From the NCBI GenBank assembly GCA_017525805.1, contig JAFXSH010000082.1:1-25148 (forward strand): a DNA stretch of 25,148 nucleotides. The letters are read 5' to 3'. The DNA is from Clostridia bacterium. Lineage in GTDB: Bacteria > Bacillota_A > Clostridia > Christensenellales > Aristaeellaceae. Below are positions 1 through 11,019 of the stretch, one piece after another (position 1 is the stretch's first letter; each line of letters starts with the position of its first letter). The notes below the pieces were generated by a model. It was given only the letters and a program-made list of their open reading frames with translations. It did not search any database and was not told where the DNA came from. The position numbers and the translations under genes were made by a program.

Positions 1-69
1 ACGTTCCTTCACGCAGCAGCGGGAACCAATTTGTTTTTTTGCAGTTCACGTAATATCCGCTGCGGGAGT

Positions 70-119
70 CCAGAGGACGAAGTCCTTTGGCGCGGGGTTT
101 AGGGGCCGCGGAGGCCCCT
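70..119. repeat. Two tandem intergenic hairpins
   Basis: Two stem-loops lie back to back. The first has arms 70-78 and 82-90 (9 bp including one G-T pair, loop GAA). The second has perfect 7-bp arms AGGGGCC 101-107 and GGCCCCT 113-119. Neither is followed by a T-run, so they are not obvious terminators. A weaker 7-bp inverted repeat pairs 16-22 with 57-63. I see no supportable gene in 1-174. The arrangement looks like a dispersed intergenic repeat unit, but no second copy is present in this window to prove it. Confidence 0.45.
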
Positions 120-147
120 GCTTCGGAAGTGAGTTAAAGTGCTCTTG

Positions 148-170
148 AAAACCGGCTGGCCAATTGCCGG
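148..170 (-). terminator. Weak terminator after proC
   Basis: On the minus strand, just past the proC stop, a 5-bp stem (CCGGC/GCCGG, arms 166-170 and 152-156) is followed by TTTT. The stem is short and the loop is 9 nt, so it may be weak. Confidence 0.35.
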
Positions 171-174
171 AAAA

Positions 175-981
175 TTAAGCATGGAACGACTTGGACTTTT
201 GCACCGCCGCGTCCACGGCGTCCATCACGGCGGCGCGGAAGCCGCCCTTTTCCAGGGCTACCACGCCCTCGATGGTGGTGCCCGCCGGGGAAGTGACCAT
301 ATCCTTGAGCTGTCCTGGATGCAGGCCGGTTTCCTGGGCCAGTTTACCGCTTCCCACCAGCGTTTGAGCTGCCAGCCGGGAGGCCAGCGCCCGGGGCAGG
401 CCAGCCCGCACCCCGGCGTCGGACAGCGCTTCCAGGAACATAAACACGAAAGCGGGGGACGAGCCGCTAAGCCCCGTCACCGCGTCCATCCATTTTTCTT
501 CCACTTCTTCCGCAAGGCCCATGCAGGAAAGCAGTTCCATGCCCCGCTGCCATTCCCCGTCCGTCACGTACTGTCCCCGGCAGGCGGCCAGGGCCCCTTC
601 CCCCACCATGGCGGGAGTGTTGGGCATGACGCGGATGATGTGGGCCTGATCGTTTTTGAGCAGCGCGTGCAGCATCTTGAGGTCATACCCCGCCATGATG
701 GACATCACCAGGGCGTCCTGCTTCACCGCTCCGTCGATCTCCCGCCCCACCGCCGGGGCGTACTGGGGTTTGACCGCCAGCAGCAGACAGGGGGCCAGGG
801 CCGCCGCCTGGCGGTTGTCCGCCGTGACGGTGACGCCTAATTCCTTTTGCAATTTCTCCCGCAGTTCGGCGTTTTTATCCGCGGCGATGATTTCTTCCGG
901 CTGGAACATACCCGCCTTTAACCATTGCCGCAGGATGGCCCCGCCCATATTGCCGCACCCGATGATACCAAGCCGGATCAT
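175..981 (-). CDS. proC: Pyrroline-5-carboxylate reductase
   Basis: Cytosolic enzyme reducing 1-pyrroline-5-carboxylate to proline with NAD(P)H, the last step of proline synthesis. The 268-residue product has the normal family length. It opens with a Rossmann dinucleotide-binding loop, GIIGCGNMGG, at residues 5-14. The C-terminal half carries the conserved helical dimerisation and active-site segment beginning TGLSGSSPAFVF. The ATG is preceded by AAGGGAG about 8 nt upstream, which fixes the start. It stands alone, divergent from the pyrimidine operon, with a TATAAT on its own strand upstream. Nothing is truncated. Family assignment is secure; which cofactor it prefers is not visible. Confidence 0.96.
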   Translation of the reverse strand: MIRLGIIGCGNMGGAILRQWLKAGMFQPEEIIAADKNAELREKLQKELGVTVTADNRQAAALAPCLLLAVKPQYAPAVGREIDGAVKQDALVMSIMAGYDLKMLHALLKNDQAHIIRVMPNTPAMVGEGALAACRGQYVTDGEWQRGMELLSCMGLAEEVEEKWMDAVTGLSGSSPAFVFMFLEALSDAGVRAGLPRALASRLAAQTLVGSGKLAQETGLHPGQLKDMVTSPAGTTIEGVVALEKGGFRAAVMDAVDAAVQKSKSFHA

Positions 982-1012
982 TTTTACAATCTCCCTTCTT
1001 TATTTCATCTTC

Positions 1013-1018
1013 ATTATA
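1013..1018 (-). promoter_or_regulatory. Candidate proC -10 element
   Basis: A perfect TATAAT reads toward proC about 32 nt upstream of its ATG. No convincing -35 hexamer lies 16-18 bp upstream; that stretch is the GC stem of a plus-strand terminator-like hairpin. Confidence 0.35.
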
Positions 1019-1028
1019 ACCTGTCTCT

Positions 1029-1060
1029 GCGCTGCCGTGCGGCGCTTTTTTTGTTTTTTT
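1029..1060 (+). terminator. Plus-strand terminator between proC and pyrC
   Basis: A 7-bp GC-rich stem (arms 1029-1035 and 1039-1045, one T-G pair, 3-nt loop) is followed immediately by seven T, one G and seven more T. This is a textbook intrinsic terminator on the plus strand. No plus-strand gene precedes it, so it would stop transcription running antisense through proC before it reaches the pyrC promoter. Confidence 0.7.
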
Positions 1061-1124
1061 CATAAGCGCGGAAAAATACTGACCATTTTTACCGTAAAGC
1101 GCTGTATCGTTCGGTTTTTTTCGA

Positions 1125-1153
1125 TTGACTTTTGCCGGATCATCGGTTATAAT
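1125..1153 (+). promoter_or_regulatory. pyr operon sigma-A promoter
   Basis: TTGACT (1125-1130), 17-bp spacer, TATAAT (1148-1153). Transcription should start near 1160, leaving only about 27 nt before the pyrC ATG. That leader has room for the ribosome binding site only, not for a PyrR-type antiterminator/terminator. Confidence 0.82.
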
Positions 1154-1186
1154 GCATCGAACTGACGGAAAGGAGCGTGAACCGGC

Positions 1187-2464
1187 ATGCGGACTTTGCT
1201 CACAGGCGGCATCGTGTACCAGCGGGGCACGTTTTCAGCGGCGGACGTGGCCGTTCGGAAAGGGATGGTGGACGCTGTGGCGGAAAAACTTCCTCCCCAG
1301 CCCGGCGACCATATTTTGGACGTTTCCAATTGTATTTTGATTCCCGGTCTCGTAGATGTGCACGTACACCTTCGGGAACCGGGATTTGTTTATAAAGAAA
1401 CCATCGAAACGGGCACTATGGCGGCGGCTCGGGGCGGGTACACCACGGTGTGCGCCATGCCCAACGTGAAGCCCGCGCCGGATACACCCATGAACCTGAA
1501 GCCGGAATTAAAGGCCATCCGGCGCAGCGCCAAAATCGAGGTGTTGCCCTACGGCTGCATCACCATGGGCCAGATGGGCAAAGGGGAACTGGCGGACTTT
1601 GGGGGTATGGCTCCCTTCGTGTGCGGCTTTTCCGACGACGGGCGGGGCGTGCAGGACGAAGAACTGATGGAGCTTGCCATGCTGGCAGTGCGCAAAACGG
1701 GCAAGCTCATCGCCGCCCACTGCGAGGACGAAAGCCTGCTGGGGGGCGGCTACATCCACGACGGCCCCTATGCCCGCATGAACGGCCACGCGGGCATCTG
1801 CTCCGAAAGCGAAACGGCCCAGGTGAAGCGGGATTTGAAGCTGGCTGCGAAAACAGGCTGCCCCTACCACGTGTGCCACGTTTCCGCCAAGGAGACGGTT
1901 TGGTCCATCCGGGAAGCCAAGCGGGCAGGAGTGAACGTGACCTGTGAAACCGCGCCGCATTATCTGCTTTTAACCGATATGGACCTGGAAGAAGACGGGC
2001 GCTTCAAAATGAACCCGCCGATCCGGGAACAGGCCGACCGGGACGCCCTGATTGAAGGCATCTTAGACGGCACCATCGATATGATCGTCACCGACCACGC
2101 GCCCCATTCCGACGCGGAGAAAGAAAAGGGCCTGGAGGGCAGCCTCATGGGCGTGGTGGGGCTGGAATGCGCGTTTCGGGTGCTGTACAGCAATCTGGTT
2201 CTGGACCAAAAAATCCTCACTCTGGAAAAGCTGGTGGAGCTCATGAGCCTGAACCCCCGGCGGCGGTTTCAGATTCAGGGCGGCATCGAACCGGGCCAGC
2301 GGGCGGATATCGCGGTGATCGACCCGGACAAAACCGGCGTCATCGACCCGAACGAATTTTACTCCATGGGCCGGGCCACGCCCTTCGAGGGCTGGGAAAC
2401 AATCGGCGATATCGAAATGACCATACAAGGGGGGCAAATCGTATGGACGAGCGGAAAAAAATAG
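1187..2464 (+). CDS. pyrC: Dihydroorotase, class I
   Basis: Zinc amidohydrolase that cyclises N-carbamoyl-L-aspartate to dihydroorotate, the third step of UMP synthesis. The 425-residue product matches the long bacterial (PyrC of Bacillus type) class. The metal-binding DVHVHLREPG motif is at residues 57-66 (His59 and His61). Further metal-site signatures are HCED, CHVSA and, near residue 303, TDHAPH. The start ATG follows GGAAAGGAG by about 11 nt. It is the first gene of the pyr operon, directly behind a strong promoter, and its 3' end overlaps carA by 22 bp, suggesting translational coupling. All expected catalytic histidines appear present. Confidence 0.97.
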   Translation: MRTLLTGGIVYQRGTFSAADVAVRKGMVDAVAEKLPPQPGDHILDVSNCILIPGLVDVHVHLREPGFVYKETIETGTMAAARGGYTTVCAMPNVKPAPDTPMNLKPELKAIRRSAKIEVLPYGCITMGQMGKGELADFGGMAPFVCGFSDDGRGVQDEELMELAMLAVRKTGKLIAAHCEDESLLGGGYIHDGPYARMNGHAGICSESETAQVKRDLKLAAKTGCPYHVCHVSAKETVWSIREAKRAGVNVTCETAPHYLLLTDMDLEEDGRFKMNPPIREQADRDALIEGILDGTIDMIVTDHAPHSDAEKEKGLEGSLMGVVGLECAFRVLYSNLVLDQKILTLEKLVELMSLNPRRRFQIQGGIEPGQRADIAVIDPDKTGVIDPNEFYSMGRATPFEGWETIGDIEMTIQGGQIVWTSGKK

Positions 2465-3525
2465 TCATGGAAAACGGCCTGGAAATGGCGGGCACGGGCT
2501 TTGGGGCCAACGTGGACGCCATCAATGAAATTGTGTTCAACACCTCCATGGCCGGGTATCAGGAAATCGTGTCCGACCCCAGTTACACCGCCCAAACCGT
2601 GGTGATGACCTATCCCCTCATCGGCAATTACGGCGTTACCGATGAGGACTACGAAACCAAGACCCCCACCATGGGCGGCATGATCGTGCGGGAATACAAC
2701 GATATGCCCAGCAATTTCCGCTATACCAAGACCCTTTCCGAAATCTTGGAGGAAAACGGCATCCCCGGCATCCAGGGCGTCGATACCCGCAGGCTCACCC
2801 GCGTCATCCGGGACGAAGGCAGCCAGAAGGTGCTGATTACCTCCTTAGATACCCCTCACGAAGAAGCCATGGACATGCTGCGGGGCTACCAAATGCCCAC
2901 CGATCAGGTGAAGCGGGTGTCCTGCAAAAAAAAGTGGTACGCCCGCACCGCCGATCACCGCTATAACGTGGTGGCGGTGGACTGCGGCATCAAGCTGAAC
3001 ATCATCCGCAAGCTGAACGAATTTGGCTGCAACGTGACCGTGGTGCCCTACGATACTCCGGCGGAAACGGTGCTGTCCTTCGCGCCGGACGGGCTGTTCC
3101 TCTCCAACGGTCCCGGCAACCCGGAGGACGTGGTCCCGGTCATCAATTTGGTGAAGGAACTGCACGGGAAACTGCCCATTTTGGGCATCTGCCTGGGTCA
3201 CCAGATGATTTCCTTGGCCTTCGGGGCGTCCACCTATAAAATGAAGTTCGGGCACCGGGGCGGCAACCATCCGGTGAAAAACCTGTTGACCGGCAAAATC
3301 GAAATCACCAGCCAGAACCATTCCTACGCCGTGCGGCCGGAAAGCCTGCAAGGCACGCCCCTGCAAATGACCCACATGAACCTGCTGGACAATACCTTAG
3401 AGGGCCTGCGCAGCGACAGCGAACGGCTTTTCTCCGTACAGTACCATCCCGAATCCGCCCCAGGCCCCCAGGACAGCGCGTACCTCTTCGGGGAATTCAT
3501 CGCCATGATGGCGGCGAGGCAATAA
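2443..3525 (+). CDS. carA: Carbamoyl-phosphate synthase small subunit
   Basis: Glutamine amidotransferase subunit of carbamoyl-phosphate synthetase: it hydrolyses glutamine and channels ammonia to CarB. The ATG at 2443 is chosen because it gives the canonical 360-residue protein and lies 8 nt after AAGGGGGG inside the end of pyrC; the open frame runs further upstream but that part is pyrC antiframe sequence. The C-terminal class I amidotransferase domain shows GICLGHQ with nucleophile Cys250, and YHPE with His335 and Glu337. The 85-residue Cys-His spacing equals that of the Escherichia coli enzyme (Cys269, His353). Its partner carB is not adjacent: two unrelated genes intervene. Confidence 0.97.
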   Translation: MDERKKIVMENGLEMAGTGFGANVDAINEIVFNTSMAGYQEIVSDPSYTAQTVVMTYPLIGNYGVTDEDYETKTPTMGGMIVREYNDMPSNFRYTKTLSEILEENGIPGIQGVDTRRLTRVIRDEGSQKVLITSLDTPHEEAMDMLRGYQMPTDQVKRVSCKKKWYARTADHRYNVVAVDCGIKLNIIRKLNEFGCNVTVVPYDTPAETVLSFAPDGLFLSNGPGNPEDVVPVINLVKELHGKLPILGICLGHQMISLAFGASTYKMKFGHRGGNHPVKNLLTGKIEITSQNHSYAVRPESLQGTPLQMTHMNLLDNTLEGLRSDSERLFSVQYHPESAPGPQDSAYLFGEFIAMMAARQ

Positions 3526-3557
3526 ACCGGCGGCGATGGCATACAGGAGGAAACGCC

Positions 3558-4115
3558 ATGATCATTCAACCTTTTGAATATACCTTGAAGGACGGCAGGC
3601 GCGCCCTGATCCGCAGCCCCAAGGACGAGGACATACCGGGCATGCTGGATTATCTCTATCAATCCGCCGGGGAAACGGACTTTATCCTGCGCTATCCCGA
3701 GGAATGCGGCAAATACACGCCGGAAGGGGAAAAGGCGCTGTTTGACAGCATCAACGCTTCGGATCACGACGCCATGCTGGTATGCCTGGTGGAAGGGAAG
3801 GTGGCAGGAAACTGCCAGATCAAGTGGACCACAGGCATGAAGACCCGGCATCGGGCCGCCGTCGCCATCGCGCTGCTGAAGGAATTCTGGCATCAGGGCA
3901 TCGGCACGCGGCTTTTCCAGGAAATGATCCGCATCGCGGAGGAAAACGAGCACATCCTGCAAATGGAACTGGATTTTGTAGAAGGGAATACCCGTGCCCG
4001 GGCGCTGTATGAAAAAATGGGCTTCCGCATCACAGGGGTCAAGCCCAACGCCATCCGGCTCAAGGACGGCACGCTGCTCAACGAGTATTCCATGGTCAGG
4101 GAAATCAAGCGCTGA
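3558..4115 (+). CDS. GNAT family N-acetyltransferase
   Basis: A 185-residue member of the GCN5-related acetyltransferases, which transfer acetyl from acetyl-CoA to an amine. The acetyl-CoA pyrophosphate loop is visible as QGIGTR at residues 113-118, and the C-terminal signature NTRARALYEKMGF is at 144-156. The ATG follows ACAGGAGG. It starts 32 nt after carA stops and is followed by an AadA-like nucleotidyltransferase. Both genes have good ribosome binding sites and no visible promoter of their own, so they are probably carried on the pyr transcript. The substrate is unknown: it could modify an antibiotic, a metabolite or a protein, and the sequence does not say which. Confidence 0.85.
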   Translation: MIIQPFEYTLKDGRRALIRSPKDEDIPGMLDYLYQSAGETDFILRYPEECGKYTPEGEKALFDSINASDHDAMLVCLVEGKVAGNCQIKWTTGMKTRHRAAVAIALLKEFWHQGIGTRLFQEMIRIAEENEHILQMELDFVEGNTRARALYEKMGFRITGVKPNAIRLKDGTLLNEYSMVREIKR

Positions 4116-4187
4116 TTTGAGCGAGAGCGATAGATCACAGCCGAAAGAAGCCAGCTTGACGGTTTTGTTTCACAGGAGGACGAACGG

Positions 4188-4988
4188 ATGCAGCAATCGA
4201 TCAAAAGGGTCACGGAAGAGATTGCCGCGATCCTGAACGGAAAGGTTCACAGCGCCTGGCTTTACGGCAGCGCCGTGCTGGACGATTTCCAATTGGGATG
4301 GAGCGATATCGATCTGCTCGTCCTGACAGAGCGCCCGATCACCGAGGATCAGGCGCAGACGCTGCTGACGCTCCGGCAGGAGCTTTCCGGGAAAGAACCG
4401 GAAAATCCCTATTATCGTTCATTTGAAGGAATCATTGCTAACGTGGATGAGTACCGCGCCCATACCTTTGAAAGGCTGGTTTACTGGGGAACCAGCGGAC
4501 AGCGCGTCACGAACCATTACCAGATGGATGTGTTCGCCCAATACGAGCTGGCAAAGTACGGAAAGGCCATATACGGGCAGGCTGACAGGAGCCTGTTTCC
4601 GATGCCCGGAAGAAATGAACTGACAGCGGCGGTCAGGGATCACTACGCTTCCATCCGTACATACGCGGTGGAAACAAACGAAAGCCTCTATTCCTGCGGC
4701 TGGCTGCTGGACATTGCCAGATGCATCTATACCTTACGGTATCACGATGTCATCGCCAAAACAAAAGCCAGCTTCTGGGCCCTGGAGGGACATCTCTTTG
4801 AGGACGAAGCACCGCTGCGGAAAACCATTATGATTCGGCAGAACCCTTTGCAGTACAGGGACAGGGAAGACGTAAAGCAGTGGCTGAAGAGCCTTGGCCC
4901 AACCGTCCAGCGGTACGCGGACGTGCTGGAACATGAAATAGAATCAATCATTCGGGAGGAAGCATCATGCCCAAGCGCACGGATTTGA
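4188..4988 (+). CDS. AadA/ANT-like nucleotidyltransferase
   Basis: A 266-residue protein with the length and two-part layout of aminoglycoside O-nucleotidyltransferases of the AadA/ANT(9) type. The N-terminal polymerase-beta-like fold shows Gly27-Ser28 followed by Asp40-x-Asp42, the metal-binding pair. A C-terminal helical region contains [15 protein letters not shown] near residue 173, resembling the AadA segment that holds the drug. It follows AGGAGG and overlaps the carB start by 22 bp, so it is embedded in the pyr operon. The family fit suggests AMP transfer to an aminoglycoside or similar sugar. Actual resistance activity is inference, and many chromosomal homologues have no known substrate. 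Confidence 0.78.
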   Translation: MQQSIKRVTEEIAAILNGKVHSAWLYGSAVLDDFQLGWSDIDLLVLTERPITEDQAQTLLTLRQELSGKEPENPYYRSFEGIIANVDEYRAHTFERLVYWGTSGQRVTNHYQMDVFAQYELAKYGKAIYGQADRSLFPMPGRNELTAAVRDHYASIRTYAVETNESLYSCGWLLDIARCIYTLRYHDVIAKTKASFWALEGHLFEDEAPLRKTIMIRQNPLQYRDREDVKQWLKSLGPTVQRYADVLEHEIESIIREEASCPSARI

Positions 4989-7900
4989 AACGCATTCTGG
5001 TCATCGGTTCCGGCCCCATCGTGATCGGCCAGGCGGCGGAATTTGACTACGCGGGCACCCAAGCCTGTCTGGCCCTGCGGGAGGAAGGCTACGAGGTCAT
5101 TCTGATCATCTCCACCCCCGCCACCATCATGACCGATACCGTCATTGCGGACAAAGTGTACATGGAGCCGCTGACGCTGGAATATGTGGCGAAGCTTTTG
5201 CGCTACGAGCGGCCCGACGCCATTTTGCCAGGCCTCGGCGGACAGACGGGCCTGAACCTGGCCATGCAGCTGGCGAAAAAGGGCATTTTGGAAGAGTGCC
5301 AGGTGGAGATTTTAGGCACGCCCTTTGCGTCCATCGAAATGGCGGAGGACCGGGAAAAGTTCAAGGAGCTGTGCCAGCGCTTGGGCGAACCGGTACTGCC
5401 CAGCGTGATCGCCAATTCCCTGCCGGAAGCCCTTGCCGCCGCGGCGGAAATCGGCTATCCCGTGGTGCTGCGCCCCGCCTTTACCTTGGGCGGCACCGGC
5501 GGCGGCTTCGCGGACGGCGAGGACGAAATGCGGGAATTGGCGGCTCACGCGCTCAAGCTCTCCCCCGTGCATCAGGTGCTGGTGGAAAAAAGCATCAAGG
5601 GCTACAAAGAAATCGAATACGAGGTCATGCGGGACAGCAACGACACCGCCATCGCCATCTGTAACATGGAAAATATCGACCCCGTGGGCGTGCACACCGG
5701 CGACAGCATCGTGGTGGCTCCCAGCCAGACATTGACTAACAAGGAATATCAACTGCTGCGGGACAGCGCCCTCAAAATCATCCGGGCGCTCGGCATCGAG
5801 GGCGGCTGCAACGTGCAGTTCGCTTTGGACCCCAATTCCTTCCGGTATTATCTGATCGAAGTGAATCCCCGCGTCAGCCGTTCTTCCGCCCTCGCCAGCA
5901 AAGCCACGGGCTACCCCATCGCACGGGTCAGCGCCAAGGTGGCGGTGGGCCTGCGTTTAGACGAAATCCGCCTCGCCAACACTCCCTCCTGCTTTGAACC
6001 CTCCCTGGATTATGTTGTCACCAAAATCGCCCGGTTCCCCTTCGATAAGCTGGATGGCGCATCCAACAAGCTCTCCACCCAAATGAAGGCCACGGGCGAG
6101 GTCATGAGCGTGGGCCGCACCATCGAAGAAAGCCTGCTGAAAGCCCTGCGCAGTTTGGAAACCGGGGCCTGGCACATCGATTCCCCCAAGTTCCGGGATT
6201 CCAGCAACGAATATTTGCTCAGTTATATCAAAGACGGCAGCGACCTGCGGATTTTCGCCATCGCCCAGCTGATCCGCAATGGGGTGGATTTAGGCCTCAT
6301 TTATAACGCCACCCAGATCGACATGCTGTTCCTGGACAAGATCAAGAACATCGTGGACTTTGAAAAAGAGCTTGCCGCCCACCCCGGAGACCAAAATATC
6401 CTGTACCGCGCCAAGCGCATGGGCCTGTCCGACCGGTATATCAGTTCTGTTTGGGGCATGAAGGAAGAAGCGCTCTACGCCCTGCGAAGAGATGCGGGTA
6501 TCGTGCCGGTCTATAAGATGATCGACACCTGCGCCAGCGAGTTTGAAAGCTACGTTCCCTACTTCTATTCCACCTACGAGGACGAAAACGAATCCATCGT
6601 ATCGGACCGGAAAAAGATCGTGGTGCTGGGCAGCGGCCCCATCCGCATCGGCCAGGGCGTGGAGTTCGACTATTCCACCGTCCATGCCATCTGGACCATC
6701 CGCAAGGCGGGCTATGAGGCTATCGTGATCAACAACAACCCCGAAACCGTGTCCACGGACTACACCACCAGCGACAAACTGTACTTTGAACCCCTGACGG
6801 TGGAAGACGTGATGAACATCGTGGAAATGGAACAGCCCGAGGGCATCGTGGTGTCCTTGGGCGGGCAGACGGCCATTAACCTGGCCGAGCCCTTAGCCAA
6901 GCGGGGCGTGAAGATCATCGGCACCGGGGTGGAGGCCATCGACCGGGCCGAAAACCGGGATTCCTTTGAAAAGATCATGGAGGAGCTGCGCATTCCCCAG
7001 CCCCAGGGCCAGGCCGTTTTCACCGTGGAGGAAGGGGTGAAGGTGGCGGAACGCATCGGCTACCCCGTGCTGGTGCGCCCCTCCTTCGTGTTAGGCGGCC
7101 GGGCCATGCAGATCGTGGCGGACGAAAAGGGCCTGCGGCACTACCTCCACACCGCCGTGGAAATCAGCGACGATCAGCCCGTGCTGGTGGACAAGTACAT
7201 CATTGGCAAGGAATTGGAGGTGGACGCGGTCTGCGACGGGGAAAGCGTGTTTGTCCCCGGCGTGATGGAGCACGTGGAGCGCACCGGCGTGCACTCCGGC
7301 GACTCCATCTCCGTGTACCCCACCTTCTCTGTGTCCCAGAAAGCCAAGGAAACCATGCTGGATTACACCAAGCGGCTGGGCCTGGGCATCGGCATTATCG
7401 GCCTGTTCAACATCCAGTTCATTGTGGATAAGCAGGAAAACGTGTACGTCATCGAGGTGAATCCCCGTTCCTCCCGCACGGTGCCCTTCCTTTCCAAGGC
7501 TACCGGCTGGCCCCTGGCGGACATCGCCACCAAGGTGATGCTGGGCGAAAGCCTGAAAGGTCAGGGCATCGATGTGCTCTATCCCCCGGAAAAGAAACGC
7601 TGGTACGTGAAGGCCCCGGCCTTCTCCTTCTCCAAACTCCGGGGCATGGACGCCTACCTGACCCCCGAAATGAAGTCCACCGGCGAGGCCATCGGCTACG
7701 ATAAATCCCTGACCCGTGCCCTCTACAAGGCCATGCAGTCCAGCGGCATGAACGTGGCCAATTACGGCACCATCTTCGTCACCATCGCCGACCGGGACAA
7801 GGAAGAAGCCCTGCCCCTGATCCGCCGCTTCTATAACCTCGGCTTCAACATCGAGGCCACCAGCGGTACCGCCCGGTTCCTGAAAGACAACGGCATCCGC

Positions 7901-8149
7901 ACCCGCGTCAAGAAAAAGCTCAGCCAGGGCAGTGAAGAAATCCTGGAATCCCTGCGCCGGGGCCATGTGAACTACGTGATCTCCACCCGGGACCCCGGCT
8001 CCTTCACCCACGAAAGCGACGGGGCCCAAATTCGCCAGTGCGCCGCCGAAAACAACGTGACCATGTTCACCGCCCTGGACACCGTGCGCGTCCTCCTGGA
8101 CGTGCTGGAGGAAATCACCCTGGGCATCTCCACCATCGACGCGGAGTAG
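4967..8149 (+). CDS. carB: Carbamoyl-phosphate synthase large subunit
   Basis: Synthetase subunit that makes carbamoyl phosphate from bicarbonate, ammonia and two ATP. The 1060-residue length is typical. Two homologous ATP-grasp halves are visible: the first opens with [20 protein letters not shown] at residue 9, the second with [19 protein letters not shown] near residue 550. Each half has the EVNPR metal/ATP motif. The C-terminal ~130 residues form the MGS-like allosteric domain that binds regulators such as UMP or ornithine in relatives. The ATG follows CGGGAGGA and overlaps the preceding nucleotidyltransferase. The gene is intact, although separated from carA by two genes. Confidence 0.97.
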   Translation: MPKRTDLKRILVIGSGPIVIGQAAEFDYAGTQACLALREEGYEVILIISTPATIMTDTVIADKVYMEPLTLEYVAKLLRYERPDAILPGLGGQTGLNLAMQLAKKGILEECQVEILGTPFASIEMAEDREKFKELCQRLGEPVLPSVIANSLPEALAAAAEIGYPVVLRPAFTLGGTGGGFADGEDEMRELAAHALKLSPVHQVLVEKSIKGYKEIEYEVMRDSNDTAIAICNMENIDPVGVHTGDSIVVAPSQTLTNKEYQLLRDSALKIIRALGIEGGCNVQFALDPNSFRYYLIEVNPRVSRSSALASKATGYPIARVSAKVAVGLRLDEIRLANTPSCFEPSLDYVVTKIARFPFDKLDGASNKLSTQMKATGEVMSVGRTIEESLLKALRSLETGAWHIDSPKFRDSSNEYLLSYIKDGSDLRIFAIAQLIRNGVDLGLIYNATQIDMLFLDKIKNIVDFEKELAAHPGDQNILYRAKRMGLSDRYISSVWGMKEEALYALRRDAGIVPVYKMIDTCASEFESYVPYFYSTYEDENESIVSDRKKIVVLGSGPIRIGQGVEFDYSTVHAIWTIRKAGYEAIVINNNPETVSTDYTTSDKLYFEPLTVEDVMNIVEMEQPEGIVVSLGGQTAINLAEPLAKRGVKIIGTGVEAIDRAENRDSFEKIMEELRIPQPQGQAVFTVEEGVKVAERIGYPVLVRPSFVLGGRAMQIVADEKGLRHYLHTAVEISDDQPVLVDKYIIGKELEVDAVCDGESVFVPGVMEHVERTGVHSGDSISVYPTFSVSQKAKETMLDYTKRLGLGIGIIGLFNIQFIVDKQENVYVIEVNPRSSRTVPFLSKATGWPLADIATKVMLGESLKGQGIDVLYPPEKKRWYVKAPAFSFSKLRGMDAYLTPEMKSTGEAIGYDKSLTRALYKAMQSSGMNVANYGTIFVTIADRDKEEALPLIRRFYNLGFNIEATSGTARFLKDNGIRTRVKKKLSQGSEEILESLRRGHVNYVISTRDPGSFTHESDGAQIRQCAAENNVTMFTALDTVRVLLDVLEEITLGISTIDAE

Positions 8150-8170
8150 GAACGGGGGACGGGGGAACGT

Positions 8171-8197
8171 GTTCTTTCTTGCAGCCCAAGAAAGAAC
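8171..8197. repeat. Perfect 11-bp hairpin between carB and pyrK
   Basis: GTTCTTTCTTG (8171-8181), loop CAGCC, CAAGAAAGAAC (8187-8197), a perfect inverted repeat in the 128-bp carB-pyrK gap. There is no T-run after it, so it is not a standard terminator. It could stabilise or process the mRNA or be a copy of a dispersed repeat. Confidence 0.6.
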
Positions 8198-8277
8198 CAA
8201 AGAAGGCGCATCAAGCAGAACAAACGCCAATTTATCCATCCGCATGACCTCATCAAATCATCAGGCAGGAGAATATC

Positions 8278-10606
<2,329 letters not shown>

Positions 10607-10695
10607 TCAGGACATTGTTCAGTATATTTTCCAGGAAGCTTGAAGTCACGCAAAGTGGAAAGTGAAGCGTATTCTTTTCCTGAGACTGCATCATA

Positions 10696-11012
10696 AACGG
10701 CCACAGCGGTTTAGCCCGCTGTGGCCGTTCAAACCATCAACAAACCCCGGGATGCATCGAAGGGCCCGCAGGCCCTTCGATTTTCATTCCGCAGGCGGCG
10801 GCGTGTACGTCGCCGAGGAGCAAATATAATTTGCTTCCGCTATCAATTTCTGGCCGTAAAATGAGCGGTTTCGGCCCAGCAGGCAGAAACCGCCATTTTA
10901 CAAGAAATTGATGCAACCCATCGAAAGACTGCTTTAGCAGACTTTCGATGGCAGAGCATCGACTTTGTCGATGCTCTGAACGGCCACAGCGGGTCCGCCC
11001 GCTGTGGCCGTT
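10696..11012. repeat. Cluster of near-perfect inverted repeats
   Basis: The 412-bp gap 10607-11018 holds no credible gene but at least six strong stem-loops: 10696-10729 (14 bp), 10756-10781 (11 bp), 10842-10912 (long imperfect stem of arms ATCAATTTCT, GTAAAATG and GCGGTTTC with their complements), 10919-10950 (13 of 14 pairs), 10952-10978 (12 bp) and 10979-11012 (15 bp). A small 7-bp one lies around 10830. The first and last share the same arm, AACGGCCACAGCGG, so the block is bounded by two copies of one hairpin 283 bp apart. It separates the convergent pyr and mgl operons. Terminators explain part of it, not all. Confidence 0.8.
10756..10784 (+). terminator. Candidate pyr operon terminator
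   Basis: Perfect 11-bp stem ATCGAAGGGCC/GGCCCTTCGAT (10756-10766 and 10771-10781), 4-nt loop, then TTTTC. It is the first hairpin with a T-run after pyrF. Confidence 0.6.
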
Positions 11013-11019
11013 CGTTTTT
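10979..11019 (+). terminator. Strong hairpin terminator between convergent operons
   Basis: Perfect 15-bp stem (10979-10993 and 10998-11012), loop TCCG, then CGTTTTT on the plus strand. It ends just before the stop codon of the convergent mgl operon. On the minus strand the stem also follows the last mgl gene but without a T-run. Confidence 0.65.

Noticed and set aside
139..840. 233-codon plus-strand frame opposite proC
   Set aside because: Shadow of proC with no ribosome binding site and Gly/His/Arg-rich composition.
2167..2442. 92-codon N-terminal extension of carA
   Set aside because: It overlaps pyrC in another frame and looks non-biological; the ATG at 2443 has a strong ribosome binding site and gives the normal CarA length.
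7091..8245. 384-codon open frame on the minus strand under carB
   Set aside because: It is the antisense shadow of a highly conserved G+C-rich gene; it is His/Gly/Asp/Val-rich, matches no family, and carB is certain.
10696..11012. CRISPR array
   Set aside because: The repeats are inverted hairpins of differing sequence and spacing, not direct repeats with uniform spacers, and no cas genes are near.
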